The translations under genes were made by a program, and so were the position numbers. From Anaerolineae bacterium (GTDB lineage: Bacteria; Pseudomonadota; Alphaproteobacteria; DSM-16000; Inquilinaceae): a DNA stretch of 46,124 bases. The stretch lies in NCBI GenBank assembly GCA_028285185.1, contig JANQQD010000093.1:1-46124 (forward strand), given 5' to 3'. Of this stretch, positions 1 to 9,694 are shown piece after piece (position 1 is the first letter of the stretch; the number at the start of each line of letters is the position of its first letter). Below the pieces are notes generated by a model that saw nothing but the letters and a program-made list of their open reading frames with translations, was not told the origin of the DNA and did no database searches.

Positions 1-1
1 G

Positions 2-511
2 GTGGAGGCGGAAGCCCCCGAACCCGCCGAGGCGCCCCCGCCGGGAAGTATCGGAACTGTCCCTTCGCCGGTCGCGGCCGGCACCATCCCCTCGGATCCG
101 CCGGCTGCGCCCGCTGATGTCGAGATGTCGGAGACAGGCGATGCGCCGGTTCAGGAGGCGCAGGCGGAACCGGAGCCGGTGCAGACCGCAACGGCGGCAG
201 CGGCCTTGACGCCAAGCTATCTGTTCGGGCGGTGGGGGTTCAGCGATCCCGTCACGGGGTGCAGCAGCGCCGATTTCATTGCGTTCTATCCCGAGGGCAG
301 CGTCAGCCTCTATGACGAGATGGAAGGGCAGTGGCAGATCGAGGACGATATGGTGAAGCTGCATCTCTCGGCCCTGGACGACATCCAGGCGGGCGGCCGC
401 CGTGACATCTTCCTGGATATGCGCGTGGAAAACGTGACCGAGGATCAGTTCCAGGCGACCTTCATATCGGCCGGCGAGAGCGCGGCCATGGCCGCCTATC
501 GCTGCCAGTAG
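2..511 (+). CDS. Hypothetical secreted-type protein, C-terminal part (5' end probably outside window)
   Basis: The reading frame is open from the window edge, so the GTG at position 2 need not be the real start and the N-terminus may be missing. About 70 residues rich in Ala, Pro, Glu and Val form a low-complexity linker, followed by a compact domain of about 95 residues (from the motif LFGRWGF at about residue 74) with alternating hydrophobic strands, reminiscent of small lipocalin-like beta-barrels. Two cysteines, one in GCSSADF and one in the C-terminal YRCQ, could pair if the protein is exported. The gene ends 18 nt before the MFS transporter gene and may be cotranscribed with it. I do not recognise a family and assign no function. 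Confidence 0.6.
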   Translation: MEAEAPEPAEAPPPGSIGTVPSPVAAGTIPSDPPAAPADVEMSETGDAPVQEAQAEPEPVQTATAAAALTPSYLFGRWGFSDPVTGCSSADFIAFYPEGSVSLYDEMEGQWQIEDDMVKLHLSALDDIQAGGRRDIFLDMRVENVTEDQFQATFISAGESAAMAAYRCQ

Positions 512-529
512 TCCGGCCCGCCCCCAATC

Positions 530-1819
530 ATGCGGCCCAATGACGCCGTCCCGGATCGCCGGGGCATAGCCGCTTGGTGCCTGTTCGACTGGGCAGCCTC
601 GGCCTTCAACACGGTCATCGGCACCTTCATCTTCAGCATCTATTTCGCGCAGTCGATCTACGGTGATAGCGGCACCGACACGGCGGGCAGCGCGCTGTGG
701 GGCTATACGCTCGGCCTCATCGGCCTGGCGGTCGCGGTGCTCAGCCCGGTTCTGGGCGCCATCGCCGACCGCGGCGGCCGCCGCAAACCCTGGATGGGGC
801 TGTTCGTCGCCGTGACGGTGATCGCGACAGCCTTGCTGTGGTTTGCGGAGCCCGATCGGGCCTATGTCGTCTATGCCCTGGTACTGGTCGCGGTGGCCGG
901 CGTCGCCTTCGACCTCGCCGGCGTGTTCTACAACGCCATGCTGCCCGACATCGCGCCGGCTGGCATGACGGGCCGCGTCTCGGGCTGGGGATGGGGCATC
1001 GGCTATCTCGGCGGCTTGTCGGCGCTGGCGCTGGCGCTGTTCGGCTTCGTCGGCATGGGCGACATGGCACCATTGTTCCCGGTGGGGGAGGCGGATGCCG
1101 CGGGCGTACGCGCCACCGCACCCCTGGTCGCCGTGTGGTTCGCGCTTTTCGCCCTGCCGCTGTTCGCCTTCACGCGCGACCGCCCGGCGCAGGCCGTCAC
1201 CGCGCTGCAGGCGGTGCGCGAGGGCCTGATCGAACTCGGCCGCACGATCGCGAGCGTGCGCAAGCTGGGCAACGTCCTGCGGTTCCTGATCGCCAGCGCA
1301 CTTTATCGCGACGGGCTGACCACGCTGTTCGCCGTCGGCGGCCTCTATGCCGCCGGCACAATGGGCATGGATTTCTCGCAAATCATCGTCTTCGCCATCG
1401 GCCTGAACGTGACGGCCGGCCTGGGTGCCATAGGCTTCGCCTGGTTGGACGATGGCGCCGGGTCAAAGCGCACCGTGATCGTCGCGCTCTTGGGCCTGAT
1501 CGGCTTCGGCGCGCCCCTGCTGCTGATCGGCGACGCCACCTGGTTCATCGTCCTTGCGCTCGGTCTCGGGATATTCGTCGGCCCGGCCCAGGCGGCCAGC
1601 CGGTCTCTGATGGCCAAGCTCGCACCGCCCGATGCGACGACGGAATTCTTCGGCCTCTACGCCCTGACGGGTAAGTCCGCAGCTTTCACCGGCCCCATCC
1701 TGTTCGGCCTGTTGACCGACGCCTTCGACAGCCAGCGCGCGGGCATGGCCAGTATCCTGGCGCTGTGGGTAGTCGGCGGGGCGCTCTTGCTGACGGTCAG
1801 AGAGCCGGGGCGCGGTTGA
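530..1819 (+). CDS. MFS transporter, UMF1/Atg22-like family
   Basis: A 429-residue polytopic inner-membrane protein with about 12 hydrophobic segments. The N-terminal signature CLFDWAASAFNTVIGTFIFS is characteristic of the UMF1 (unknown major facilitator 1) family related to fungal vacuolar Atg22. The loop between TM2 and TM3 carries the MFS-type ADRGGRRKPWM motif. Fungal Atg22 exports amino acids from vacuoles; substrates of bacterial members are generally not known, so none is assigned. The ATG start lacks an obvious Shine-Dalgarno sequence and lies 18 nt after the preceding stop, so translational coupling is possible. The length is normal for the family and there is no sign of damage. Confidence 0.9.
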   Translation: MRPNDAVPDRRGIAAWCLFDWAASAFNTVIGTFIFSIYFAQSIYGDSGTDTAGSALWGYTLGLIGLAVAVLSPVLGAIADRGGRRKPWMGLFVAVTVIATALLWFAEPDRAYVVYALVLVAVAGVAFDLAGVFYNAMLPDIAPAGMTGRVSGWGWGIGYLGGLSALALALFGFVGMGDMAPLFPVGEADAAGVRATAPLVAVWFALFALPLFAFTRDRPAQAVTALQAVREGLIELGRTIASVRKLGNVLRFLIASALYRDGLTTLFAVGGLYAAGTMGMDFSQIIVFAIGLNVTAGLGAIGFAWLDDGAGSKRTVIVALLGLIGFGAPLLLIGDATWFIVLALGLGIFVGPAQAASRSLMAKLAPPDATTEFFGLYALTGKSAAFTGPILFGLLTDAFDSQRAGMASILALWVVGGALLLTVREPGRG

Positions 1820-1836
1820 GCAACCTATCGACCTAT

Positions 1837-1868
1837 TTGTGAATCTGGCACAGTTTAGTCCGTAATAC
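1837..1868 (+). promoter_or_regulatory. Possible promoter of the WD40 array
   Basis: The 126-nt gap before the first WD40 gene contains TTGTGA (1837-1842) and TAATAC (1863-1868), about 20 nt apart, which is long for a sigma-70 promoter. A small palindrome, CCGTA-A-TACGG (1859-1869 region), overlaps the -10 candidate. Gene 1 is the only one of the four not preceded by the conserved 64-nt spacer, consistent with this being the head of the transcription unit. The match is weak. Confidence 0.3.
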
Positions 1869-1945
1869 GGCTGATCTGGACGGACCACGATCGTCTGCGT
1901 CCGCGCTACGCCCCAAGCCTCATGACCGGAGCCACGGAGATCGTC

Positions 1946-4423
1946 ATGCGCCTGAAGACATGCTGTGTGCTCGGCGTTGTCGTTGCGGCCTTCCTGGCAG
2001 CCGCAGACGACATCTGGGCGGATGACGGCGGACGTGGAGACGCCGAGGAGGAGCAGAGACTCCGCCAGATCTGGCAGGCGAGGTATTGGACCGCCGAGGC
2101 CTTTGACCTGACGGCGGCGGGCGACGCAGGCACGGCGATCGCCTTGGCAATGGCGGCAATGCCTCAGGCCAATCCCGACGGCTGGCCCGACATTGCTGAC
2201 ATCCCCGAGGTGCCGCGTGCCCTCTACGGGGCCCTGCTCGCGCGGCGGGAGATCACGGTGCTACGGGGGCACGAAGACGATTTGACATCGGCTATGTACT
2301 CGCCGGACGGCACACGGATCGCGACGACGTCCCGAGACGGCACGGCACGGCTCTGGGATGCGGTCAGCGGCACTCAGATTGCCGTCCTGCGCGGCCATGA
2401 GGGCACCGTTAACTCTGCCGCCTTCTCGCCGGACAGCGAGAGGGTGGTCACAGTTTCCGACGATCACACGGCGCGACTCTGGGATGTGGCCAACGGTGTC
2501 GAGATCGCGACCTTGCTGGGCCATCGCTCCGGCGTTGTCGCCGCCGTCTTCTCACCCGACGGCCGGCAGATCGTAACCACGTCCAGATATGACGCGGCAC
2601 GTATCTGGAATGCAGAGAGTGGCGCCGAACAGGCTTTTCTTGGCGAGCACGGGAGCGTCAATGTGTCGGCCGAGTTCTCGCCGGATGGAATGCGGATCGT
2701 GACAGCTGCCCTGGATGGGACGGCGAGGGTGTGGAATGCCGAAACCGGGCGCGAAATCACCCGGCTTCATGCTCATTTGTACTTTCCCATGCGAGCCGCC
2801 TTCTCGCCCGACAGTACCCGGATCGGCGCTACCTTCGTCTCCCCGCATGTACTGGGCGATGGCAATGAAACAGCGCAGATCTGGAACGCGATCAGCGGTG
2901 AATCGATCGCCATCCTCGAGGGGCATCGTGACAGCGTGATATCCCTGGCCTTTTCGCCCGACGGCACTCGCGTGGTTACTGCGTCATCCGATCATACGTC
3001 GCGCATATGGGATGCAGGCAACGGCACACTGCTGACCATCCTGGGTGGCCACGAACGCGGTGTGAATTCCGCGACTTTTTCGCACGATGGCACACAGGTG
3101 CTGACCGCTTCGCGGGATGGTACCACACGCCTGTGGGAGGCTGCGACTGGCGATGCGATCGCTACGTTGCGTGGCCACGAAGGACCTGTCACTTCCGCGA
3201 GCTTCTCGCCGGATGGACTGCGGGTGGTCACGGCTTCCGCGGATCATTCGGCGCGGATCTGGGATGCGGTGGACGGATTGGAGATCTTCAGCCGCAGGGA
3301 CCGCTATTTCGCAGGATGCGCCGCTCTGTCGCCGGACGGCTCGCTGGTCGTTTCAGGCTTCTGGGACGGGACAGCACTCGTTTGGGACAGGGCCAGCGGG
3401 ACGGTGGTCGCCGAACTGCAAGGCCATGACGCGGAGATCGTTTCCGTCACCTTCTCGCCGGATGCCAACCGGATCGCCACTGCCTCTCGGGACGAAACGG
3501 CGCGGATATGGGACGCCCGAACCGGTGACGAGATTGCGACCCTGCGCGGCCACGAAGGCATGGTTCGGTACGTCGAATTCTCGTCGGACGGCATGCGCGT
3601 GTTGACGGCGTCGTGGGATCGGTCGGCGCGGATATGGGAAGCGGACACCGGCGCCCAGATCGCCGTTCTGCAGGACCACGGGGCCAGAGTGGGTTACGCC
3701 GCTACGTTCTCATCCGACGGCACGCGGGTTGCCACGTCATCGATGTCTCCAGGTGGGGAGATAGGGTCGACGACCCAGCTTTGGGATTCAGCCAGTGGCG
3801 CCCCATTGCAGGCGTTCGACGGATACACAGTGCATCTCTGGCCGAACGGCGCAGCGTTCGTGACGGACTCCGACGAAGCGATCCACATTTGGGACGTTGC
3901 CAGCGGTGAGGAGATCACCGCCCTGAGAGACTTTGACCTCGATGACTACCCGATGTCTGCCGTCGTCTCTCCGGACGGCGATCGCATCGTCACGGCCAGT
4001 TGGAACGCCAGCAAGGCTCAGATTTGGGATGCGACCACCGGTGCGGAGATCGTCGCACTGCCCGTCGATACGACCAATCTCAATATCGCTCTGTTTTCAC
4101 CGGACGGCAGGCATGTGCTGACGGCAGACTGGGTCGGTACGGCTCAGCTGTGGGACGCGTCGACCGGTGTCGAGATTGCTGCGGTGCGCCCTGAAGCGGT
4201 CGGGGTCATCGACGTGATTGATGATAACGGCTTCGCCACATTTTCGGCGGATGGCCGATGGGTGCTGTCCTTGTCGCCGTACAATGCGCCCCGGGTGTGG
4301 CCGCACTATCGCACCATGGACGAGCTTTACGAGCGCGCGCGAGAGATCGTCGAACACCTCCAGCCGCTGAGCGACGCCGAAGCCTGTGCGTACCATTTGC
4401 AGGTCCAGGGTTGCGGTTTGTAG
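1946..4423 (+). CDS. Exported WD40-repeat protein, array member 1
   Basis: An 825-residue beta-propeller protein. The start is taken at ATG 1946, not 1922, because GGAG (1936-1939) is correctly spaced and the result aligns with the starts of the three paralogues. Residues 1-25 form a signal peptide (basic MRLK, hydrophobic core, Ala-rich end), so the protein should be exported. A helical linker follows (LRQIWQARYW ... PRALYGALLARRE), then 16 WD40 units of about 42 residues with the pattern GH...FSPDG..I.TAS.DGTARIWDA. Several units are irregular: unit 5 has an insert with VLGDGNE, unit 9 lacks the GH strand and ends WDRASG, and unit 13 is shortened. The last about 45 residues are helical (WPHYRTMDELYERAREIV) and end with Cys-x8-Cys. 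No enzymatic domain is visible; a binding or sensing scaffold in the periplasm is inferred. It is most similar to array member 3. Confidence 0.92.
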   Translation: MRLKTCCVLGVVVAAFLAAADDIWADDGGRGDAEEEQRLRQIWQARYWTAEAFDLTAAGDAGTAIALAMAAMPQANPDGWPDIADIPEVPRALYGALLARREITVLRGHEDDLTSAMYSPDGTRIATTSRDGTARLWDAVSGTQIAVLRGHEGTVNSAAFSPDSERVVTVSDDHTARLWDVANGVEIATLLGHRSGVVAAVFSPDGRQIVTTSRYDAARIWNAESGAEQAFLGEHGSVNVSAEFSPDGMRIVTAALDGTARVWNAETGREITRLHAHLYFPMRAAFSPDSTRIGATFVSPHVLGDGNETAQIWNAISGESIAILEGHRDSVISLAFSPDGTRVVTASSDHTSRIWDAGNGTLLTILGGHERGVNSATFSHDGTQVLTASRDGTTRLWEAATGDAIATLRGHEGPVTSASFSPDGLRVVTASADHSARIWDAVDGLEIFSRRDRYFAGCAALSPDGSLVVSGFWDGTALVWDRASGTVVAELQGHDAEIVSVTFSPDANRIATASRDETARIWDARTGDEIATLRGHEGMVRYVEFSSDGMRVLTASWDRSARIWEADTGAQIAVLQDHGARVGYAATFSSDGTRVATSSMSPGGEIGSTTQLWDSASGAPLQAFDGYTVHLWPNGAAFVTDSDEAIHIWDVASGEEITALRDFDLDDYPMSAVVSPDGDRIVTASWNASKAQIWDATTGAEIVALPVDTTNLNIALFSPDGRHVLTADWVGTAQLWDASTGVEIAAVRPEAVGVIDVIDDNGFATFSADGRWVLSLSPYNAPRVWPHYRTMDELYERAREIVEHLQPLSDAEACAYHLQVQGCGL

Positions 4424-4487
4424 TTCAATTCGCCAGCCGGCGGAAACGCGAACACCACTCAAAGCCGACGGACCCACGGAGGCAGTC
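4424..4487 (+). repeat. Conserved 64-nt array spacer, copy 1
   Basis: This is the exact gap between WD40 genes 1 and 2. It shares with the other two spacers a CGCCAGCCGGCGG block capable of a short hairpin, a CCACTCAA block, a GCCGACG block and a terminal GGAGG(C/T)CAGTC-type ribosome binding site; here GGAGG lies at 4478-4482, five bases before ATG 4488. It contains no terminator, so genes 1 and 2 are probably cotranscribed. Confidence 0.8.
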
Positions 4488-7082
4488 ATGCGCCTGGCGA
4501 AGCGTCTTGTGATCCTTACGGCCATTGCGACCTTCTTCGCCGCGTTGGGCTCAGCCTCGTCAAGCGAGAGCGGAAGCGAGCGCAGCGAGGACGAGCTGAC
4601 ACTCCACCAGATCTGGCAGGCGAGATATTGGGCCGCTGGAGCTGTCGACCTGACCGAAGCGGGAGACGCTGGCGCTGCGATTGCCGTGGCAATGGCGGCG
4701 ATGCCCCAGGCCAATCCTGACGGCTGGCCCGACACCGCCGACATCCCCGAGGTGCCGCGTGCCCTCTATGGTGCCTTGCTCGCGCGGCGGGAGATCGCCG
4801 TGCTGCGTGGGCATGAAGGGCCGGTGTGGTCCGCCACCTATTCGCCGGACGGCACGCAGATCGTGACGGCGTCCGCGGACGGGACGGCACGGGTATGGGA
4901 TGCGACGAGTGGCGCGGAAACCGCGACGCTGCAGGGCCACGAGGGCAGCCTTCGGTCTGCGGTGTTCTCTCCCGACGGGCGGCTGGTCGTCACGGCATCG
5001 GTCGACGGGACGGCACGGATCTGGGATGCGGCGAGCGGCAATGAGATTGCCACCTTGAGCGGCCACGAGGGCATGGTTCACTCTGCCGCCTTTTCGCCGG
5101 ACGGCTCGCGGATCGTAACGGCTTCGGTGGACGAAACGGCGCGGATTTGGGATGTGCGAAGCGGCCGCGAGCTTCTGGCGCTGCGTGTCGAAGATGAAGA
5201 TCCCCTCGAAGGCGGTGAGCTCTTGTCCGCCGTCTACTCTCCCGACGGCGCGCGGATCGTTACCACTTCCACAACCAACGGCGACGTTCGTGTTTGGGAT
5301 GCTGCGACGGGGGCCGTGATTGCAGATCTGGCGAGGCATGGTCTCTTCCTGACGCCCGCCGTCTTCTCGCCGGACGGCACGCGGATCGCTGCCGGCAGTC
5401 CCGTCGACCATCACGGCGATCGGTCAGAGTCGCGGATCTGGGATGTTGAGACCGGCGAAGAGATTGCTGCCTACCGGACAATGGGGGACGGTTCGGTCGT
5501 GCGGTCGATCGCGTTCTCTGCGGACGGCGCGCGGGTGGTCATGGCACTGAGTGATCGGACAGCGCGGATACTGAACGCGGAGAGCGGCGCGCTCGTCGCC
5601 ATGTTCGGTGGGCATGAAGATAGCGTTCTTTCCGCCGCGTTCTCGCAAGACGGCCGACGGGTGATCTCGGCCTCCACCGATCACACGGCGCGCCTCTGGG
5701 ATGCCGCGACCGGCACCGAGATCGCCGTTCTGCGGGGCCACGACGATGCGGTTTTCTCCGCAATGTTCTCACCCAATGGCAGACATGTCGTCACAACTTC
5801 TGGCGATGGCACCGCAAGGGTATGGAATGCGAGGCGCGGAGCGGCGATCACCGTCATTGACGCGAGCTTCAGCCTACGTCTGGAAGAGGTCGCCGTTTCT
5901 CCTGATGGGTGGCGGATCGTCACCGCCGGCCCGGACGTAACGCGCGTCTGGAACACCGCCGACGGGACGGAAGTCGTTGCCCTGGTTGGCCACGACGAGC
6001 CGGCTTTGTTCGTTGCGTTCTCCCCCGACGGCGCGCGGATCGTGACGGGCGCGGACGATGCGACAGCGCGCATTTGGGAGGCAAGCAGCGGTGCGGAGAT
6101 TGCCGTGCTGCGAGGCCACCAGCCTCTCGAACGGAGGCGCAGCGCCCCGTACGCCACCTACGCCCCGGACGGCATGCGGATCGTGACGACGGGCGTGGAC
6201 CGGACGGCGCGGGTCTGGGATGCCAACACCGGTGCGGAGATTGCCGTCCTCAGCGGCCACGAGGATCTTGTCCTTGCTGCCAGGTTCTCACCCGACGGGA
6301 CACGGATAGCGACCATCTCGCGCGACCAGACGGTGCGCCTTTGGCACGCGGCGGATGGCGCGATGATCGCCGTTCTGGACGGAACCGATGCCGCCTTCTC
6401 TCCAGATGGCCTGGTCATCCTGACAGGGTCGCGTCACGCCGGAGTCTCACGGCTTTGGGACGCGGTCACGGCTGCGGCGATCGCTGAGCTGCCGGGGCAA
6501 CGCTTCGGGCAGAACGCATTTTCGCCGGACGGCTCGCAGTTCGTCACAGCGTCCGACGACAATGCCGCGCGGATCTGGGATGCCGTCGACGGCACGCAGA
6601 TTGCGGTGCTCCGCGGTCCTGATGCGCGAACCATGGGCGCATCGTTCTCGCCGGACGGCAGTCGCCTTGCCACACGGTATGAAGATGGGACGGTGTGGCT
6701 TTGGGAGGTTGCGACAGGTGCGGAAATCGCTGTCCTGGGCACCCCGGGGGACGGGCTTGGATCTCCGAGGTTCTCGCCTGCCCGCGAACACGTGCTGACG
6801 ACCGGTAACGATGGAAGGGCTCTACTCTGGGACGCGTCAAACGGCGCCCAGCTCGCAGTCCTGCGCAGCCACTCCAGCGGATCCTTCCATCTCGCCGAAT
6901 TCTCGCCCGACGGGAACTGGATTTTGACGCGCGGCGGGTTCAGCCCCGTCACTGTGTGGCCGCACTATCGCACGTTGGACGAGCTCTACGAGCACGCCAG
7001 AGAGATTGTCGAACACCTGCAGCCTCTGAGCGATGCCGAGGCCTGTGCGTACCATTTGCAGATCCAGGCTTGCGGTTTGTAG
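4488..7082 (+). CDS. Exported WD40-repeat protein, array member 2
   Basis: An 864-residue member, the most divergent of the four. The start at 4488 follows a well-spaced GGAGG; the longer frame from 4386 would overlap gene 1. The signal peptide runs to about residue 23 (LGSA, then SSSESGSE, a Ser/Glu-rich mature N-terminus shared with members 3 and 4). After the helical linker there are 17 WD40-like units, one more than in the others. Units 4, 5 and 11 carry insertions; units 13, 14 and 16 lack the GH dipeptide. The C-terminal tail (WPHYRTLDELYEHAREIVEH) and Cys-x8-Cys ending are retained. It lacks the WDRASG unit and the VLGDGNE insert seen in members 1 and 3, suggesting it split off early or was remodelled by unit recombination. 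No catalytic residues are seen. Confidence 0.92.
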   Translation: MRLAKRLVILTAIATFFAALGSASSSESGSERSEDELTLHQIWQARYWAAGAVDLTEAGDAGAAIAVAMAAMPQANPDGWPDTADIPEVPRALYGALLARREIAVLRGHEGPVWSATYSPDGTQIVTASADGTARVWDATSGAETATLQGHEGSLRSAVFSPDGRLVVTASVDGTARIWDAASGNEIATLSGHEGMVHSAAFSPDGSRIVTASVDETARIWDVRSGRELLALRVEDEDPLEGGELLSAVYSPDGARIVTTSTTNGDVRVWDAATGAVIADLARHGLFLTPAVFSPDGTRIAAGSPVDHHGDRSESRIWDVETGEEIAAYRTMGDGSVVRSIAFSADGARVVMALSDRTARILNAESGALVAMFGGHEDSVLSAAFSQDGRRVISASTDHTARLWDAATGTEIAVLRGHDDAVFSAMFSPNGRHVVTTSGDGTARVWNARRGAAITVIDASFSLRLEEVAVSPDGWRIVTAGPDVTRVWNTADGTEVVALVGHDEPALFVAFSPDGARIVTGADDATARIWEASSGAEIAVLRGHQPLERRRSAPYATYAPDGMRIVTTGVDRTARVWDANTGAEIAVLSGHEDLVLAARFSPDGTRIATISRDQTVRLWHAADGAMIAVLDGTDAAFSPDGLVILTGSRHAGVSRLWDAVTAAAIAELPGQRFGQNAFSPDGSQFVTASDDNAARIWDAVDGTQIAVLRGPDARTMGASFSPDGSRLATRYEDGTVWLWEVATGAEIAVLGTPGDGLGSPRFSPAREHVLTTGNDGRALLWDASNGAQLAVLRSHSSGSFHLAEFSPDGNWILTRGGFSPVTVWPHYRTLDELYEHAREIVEHLQPLSDAEACAYHLQIQACGL

Positions 7083-7146
7083 TTCATTCCGCCAGTCGGC
7101 GGCACCGCCAAAACCACTCAATGCCGACGAACCCGTGGAGGCAGTC
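7083..7146 (+). repeat. Conserved 64-nt array spacer, copy 2
   Basis: The gap between WD40 genes 2 and 3 is again exactly 64 nt and homologous along its length to copies 1 and 3. CCGCC-AGTC-GGCGG (5-bp stem) near its 5' end can fold into a small hairpin. The ribosome binding site GGAGG (7137-7141) is five bases before ATG 7147. Confidence 0.8.
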
Positions 7147-9630
7147 ATGTACCTGGCGAAGCGCGTTGTGGTCTTGACGGCCGTTGCGGCCCTCTTCGGC
7201 GCGTTAGGCCCAGCCTCGTCAAGCGAGAGTGGAAGCGAGCGCGGCGAGGACGAACTGACGCTCCGCCAGATCTGGCAGGCGCGATACCTCGCCGCTGAGG
7301 CCGTCGACCTGACCGAAGCGGGAGACGCCGGCGCCGCGATCGCAGTGGCGCTTGCCGCAATGCCCCAGGCCAATCCCGGAGGCTGGCCCGACATCACCGC
7401 TATCCCCGAGGTGCCGCGCGCCCTCTACGGCGCCCTCCTGGCGAGGCGCGAGATCGCCGTGCTGCGAGGTCATGAAGACTCTGTGACATCGGCCACTTAC
7501 GCGCCCGACGGCACACGGATCGTGACCACGTCCCGAGATGGTACGGCGCGGCTCTGGGATGCGATGAGCGGCACTGAGATTGCCGTCCTGCGTGGCCATG
7601 ATGGTCCGATTGCCGACGCCCGTTTCTCGCCCGACGGCACGTCGGTGGTTGCGGTGGGGTCCGACGGCACCGCCCTGGTTTGGGAAGCGATGAGCGGTGC
7701 GGCGATGGATGCGCTACCCGGTATTGAGGGTGAAATGGACGGCGCCGTCTTCTTTCCGGATGGCACGCGGCTCCTGACCATCGCCGAACACCACACGGCG
7801 CGGGTGCACGACGTCACGACCGGTGAAGAGATCGTGACCCTTCGCGGGCACTCGGATCACATCGTGTCGGCCGAATTCTCTCCGGATGGAACGCGGATCT
7901 TGACCTCGGCCTTGGACAGGACCGCACGGGTGTGGGATGCCGCGAGCGGACGCGAAGTCGTCCGGCTTGAGAGCCAGATGGGCCTTGCCCCTTATGCCCT
8001 CTTTTCGCCCGACGGTACGCGGATCGGCGCCACCTTCATCTCGCCGCATGTTCTGGGCGATGGCAATGAAATGGCGCAGATCTGGGATGCCGTAAGCGGT
8101 GAGACGATCGCCATCCTCGAGGGACATCATAGCAGTGTGACATATCTGGCCTTCTCGCCGGACGGCGCGCGCGTGGTGACGGCGTCTTCCGACAATACCT
8201 CGCGCATATGGGATGCGGAGAACGGCAGACTGCTCGCAGTCCTGAGTGGCCATGAGCGAAGCGTTAGGTCCGCGACCTTCTCGCCGGATGGCACACAGGT
8301 CCTGACCGCCTCGCGGGATGGTACGGCACGGCTGTGGGAGGCGTCGACTGGCGAGGCGATCGCTACCTTGCGCGGCCACGATGGACCCGTCGGCTCGGCC
8401 AGCTTCTCGCCCGACGGTCTGCGAGTGGTCACGCATTCCGCAGACCACACGGCGCGGATCTGGGAAGCGGTGGACGGTGCGGAGATCTTCAGCCTTAGCC
8501 TGAGCGACCGCTATTTCGCATATTGTGCCGCTTTGTCGCCGGATGGTTCGCGGGTCGTTTCGGGCTTCGGGGACGGGGTAGCAGTTGTGTGGGACAGAGC
8601 CAGCGGGAGGGTGGTCGCCGAGCTGCGCGGCCATGACGACGACATCGTTTCCGTTGCGTTCTCGCCGGACGCCGACCGGATCGCCACGGGCTCGCGGGAC
8701 GGAACGGCGCAGACATGGGACGTCCAAACCGGTGACGAGATCGCGACCCTGCGCGGCCACGAAGGCACCGTCATGTCCGTGGAATTCTCGCCGGACGGTA
8801 CGCAAGTGTTGACGGTGTCGTGGGACCAGACGGCGCGGATATGGGAAGCAACCACCGGTGCTCAGATCGCCGTTCTGCAGGACCGCGGGGCCCGAAGGGG
8901 ATGGGGCGCTACGTTCACTCCCGACGGCACGCGGGTTGTGGCATCGTCCATGTCACTGGGTGGGGAGACGGGGACAAAGACCCGGATTTGGGATTTGGCC
9001 AGTGGCGCCCCATTGCAGGCGTTCGACGGCTACACAGCGCATCTCTCGCCTGACGGCGCATCGATCGTGACGGACTATGATGAAGCGATCCGCATTTGGG
9101 ACGTTGCCAGCGGTGAGGAAATCACCGCCCTGAGAGACTTTGACGAGGGCGACTACCCGATGTCTGCCGTATTCTCGCCGGACGGAAATCGCGTCGTCAC
9201 GGCCACCTGGGACGCCAGCAAGACTCAGATATGGGATGCGGCCACCGGTGCAGAGATCGTCGCACTGCCCGTCGATACGTACAATCTCAATATCGCTCTG
9301 TTCTCACCGGACGGCAGGCACGTGCTGACGGCAAATTGGGTCGGTACCGCCCAGCTGTGGGACGCGGCGACCGGCGCCGAGATTGCTGCAGTGCGCCCCG
9401 AAGCGATTGGGGTCATCGATGTGATTGATGATAACGGCTTCGCCACCTTTTCGGCGGATGGCCGGTGGGTGCTGTCCATGTCTCCATACAATGCGCCCCG
9501 TGTGTGGCCCCACTATCGCACCATGGACGAGCTTTACGAGCGCGCCCGAGAGATCGTCGATCACCTGCAGCCGCTTAGTGACGCCGAAGCCTGCACGTAC
9601 TATTTGCAGGTTGAGGGTTGCGGGATTTAG
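7147..9630 (+). CDS. Exported WD40-repeat protein, array member 3
   Basis: An 827-residue protein. The start at 7147 is fixed by GGAGG at 7137-7141 and by alignment with the paralogues. The signal peptide (MYLAKR plus hydrophobic core) ends near LGPA, before SSSESGSERGED. It has 16 WD40 units in the same order as member 1, including the VLGDGNE insert in unit 5, the WDRASG-ending unit 9, the shortened unit 13 and a long VIDVIDDNGFATFSADGRW segment in unit 16. Long stretches are nearly identical to member 1 at both protein and DNA level, so this pair is the most recent duplication or has been homogenised by gene conversion. The tail ends in the conserved helix and Cys-x8-Cys. A periplasmic binding scaffold is inferred. 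Confidence 0.92.
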   Translation: MYLAKRVVVLTAVAALFGALGPASSSESGSERGEDELTLRQIWQARYLAAEAVDLTEAGDAGAAIAVALAAMPQANPGGWPDITAIPEVPRALYGALLARREIAVLRGHEDSVTSATYAPDGTRIVTTSRDGTARLWDAMSGTEIAVLRGHDGPIADARFSPDGTSVVAVGSDGTALVWEAMSGAAMDALPGIEGEMDGAVFFPDGTRLLTIAEHHTARVHDVTTGEEIVTLRGHSDHIVSAEFSPDGTRILTSALDRTARVWDAASGREVVRLESQMGLAPYALFSPDGTRIGATFISPHVLGDGNEMAQIWDAVSGETIAILEGHHSSVTYLAFSPDGARVVTASSDNTSRIWDAENGRLLAVLSGHERSVRSATFSPDGTQVLTASRDGTARLWEASTGEAIATLRGHDGPVGSASFSPDGLRVVTHSADHTARIWEAVDGAEIFSLSLSDRYFAYCAALSPDGSRVVSGFGDGVAVVWDRASGRVVAELRGHDDDIVSVAFSPDADRIATGSRDGTAQTWDVQTGDEIATLRGHEGTVMSVEFSPDGTQVLTVSWDQTARIWEATTGAQIAVLQDRGARRGWGATFTPDGTRVVASSMSLGGETGTKTRIWDLASGAPLQAFDGYTAHLSPDGASIVTDYDEAIRIWDVASGEEITALRDFDEGDYPMSAVFSPDGNRVVTATWDASKTQIWDAATGAEIVALPVDTYNLNIALFSPDGRHVLTANWVGTAQLWDAATGAEIAAVRPEAIGVIDVIDDNGFATFSADGRWVLSMSPYNAPRVWPHYRTMDELYERAREIVDHLQPLSDAEACTYYLQVEGCGI

Positions 9631-9694
9631 GCCCTTCTGCCAGCCGGCGGCGACGCGAACGCCACTCAATGCCGACGAACCTGTGGAGTCAGTC
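9631..9694 (+). repeat. Conserved 64-nt array spacer, copy 3
   Basis: The gap between WD40 genes 3 and 4 is exactly 64 nt and homologous to copies 1 and 2. The ribosome binding site is GGAG (9685-9688), six bases before ATG 9695. No terminator is seen. Confidence 0.8.

Noticed and set aside
7714..8805. Minus-strand open frame of 363 codons within WD40 gene 3
   Set aside because: Antisense shadow of a repetitive GC-rich gene; composition is Arg-rich with no family resemblance and the plus-strand WD40 frame is unmistakable.
9425..9694. Upstream start at 9425 for WD40 gene 4 (and 7033, 4386, 1922 for the others)
   Set aside because: These extend into the preceding gene or lack ribosome binding sites; the starts with GGAG(G) give matching signal peptides in all four.
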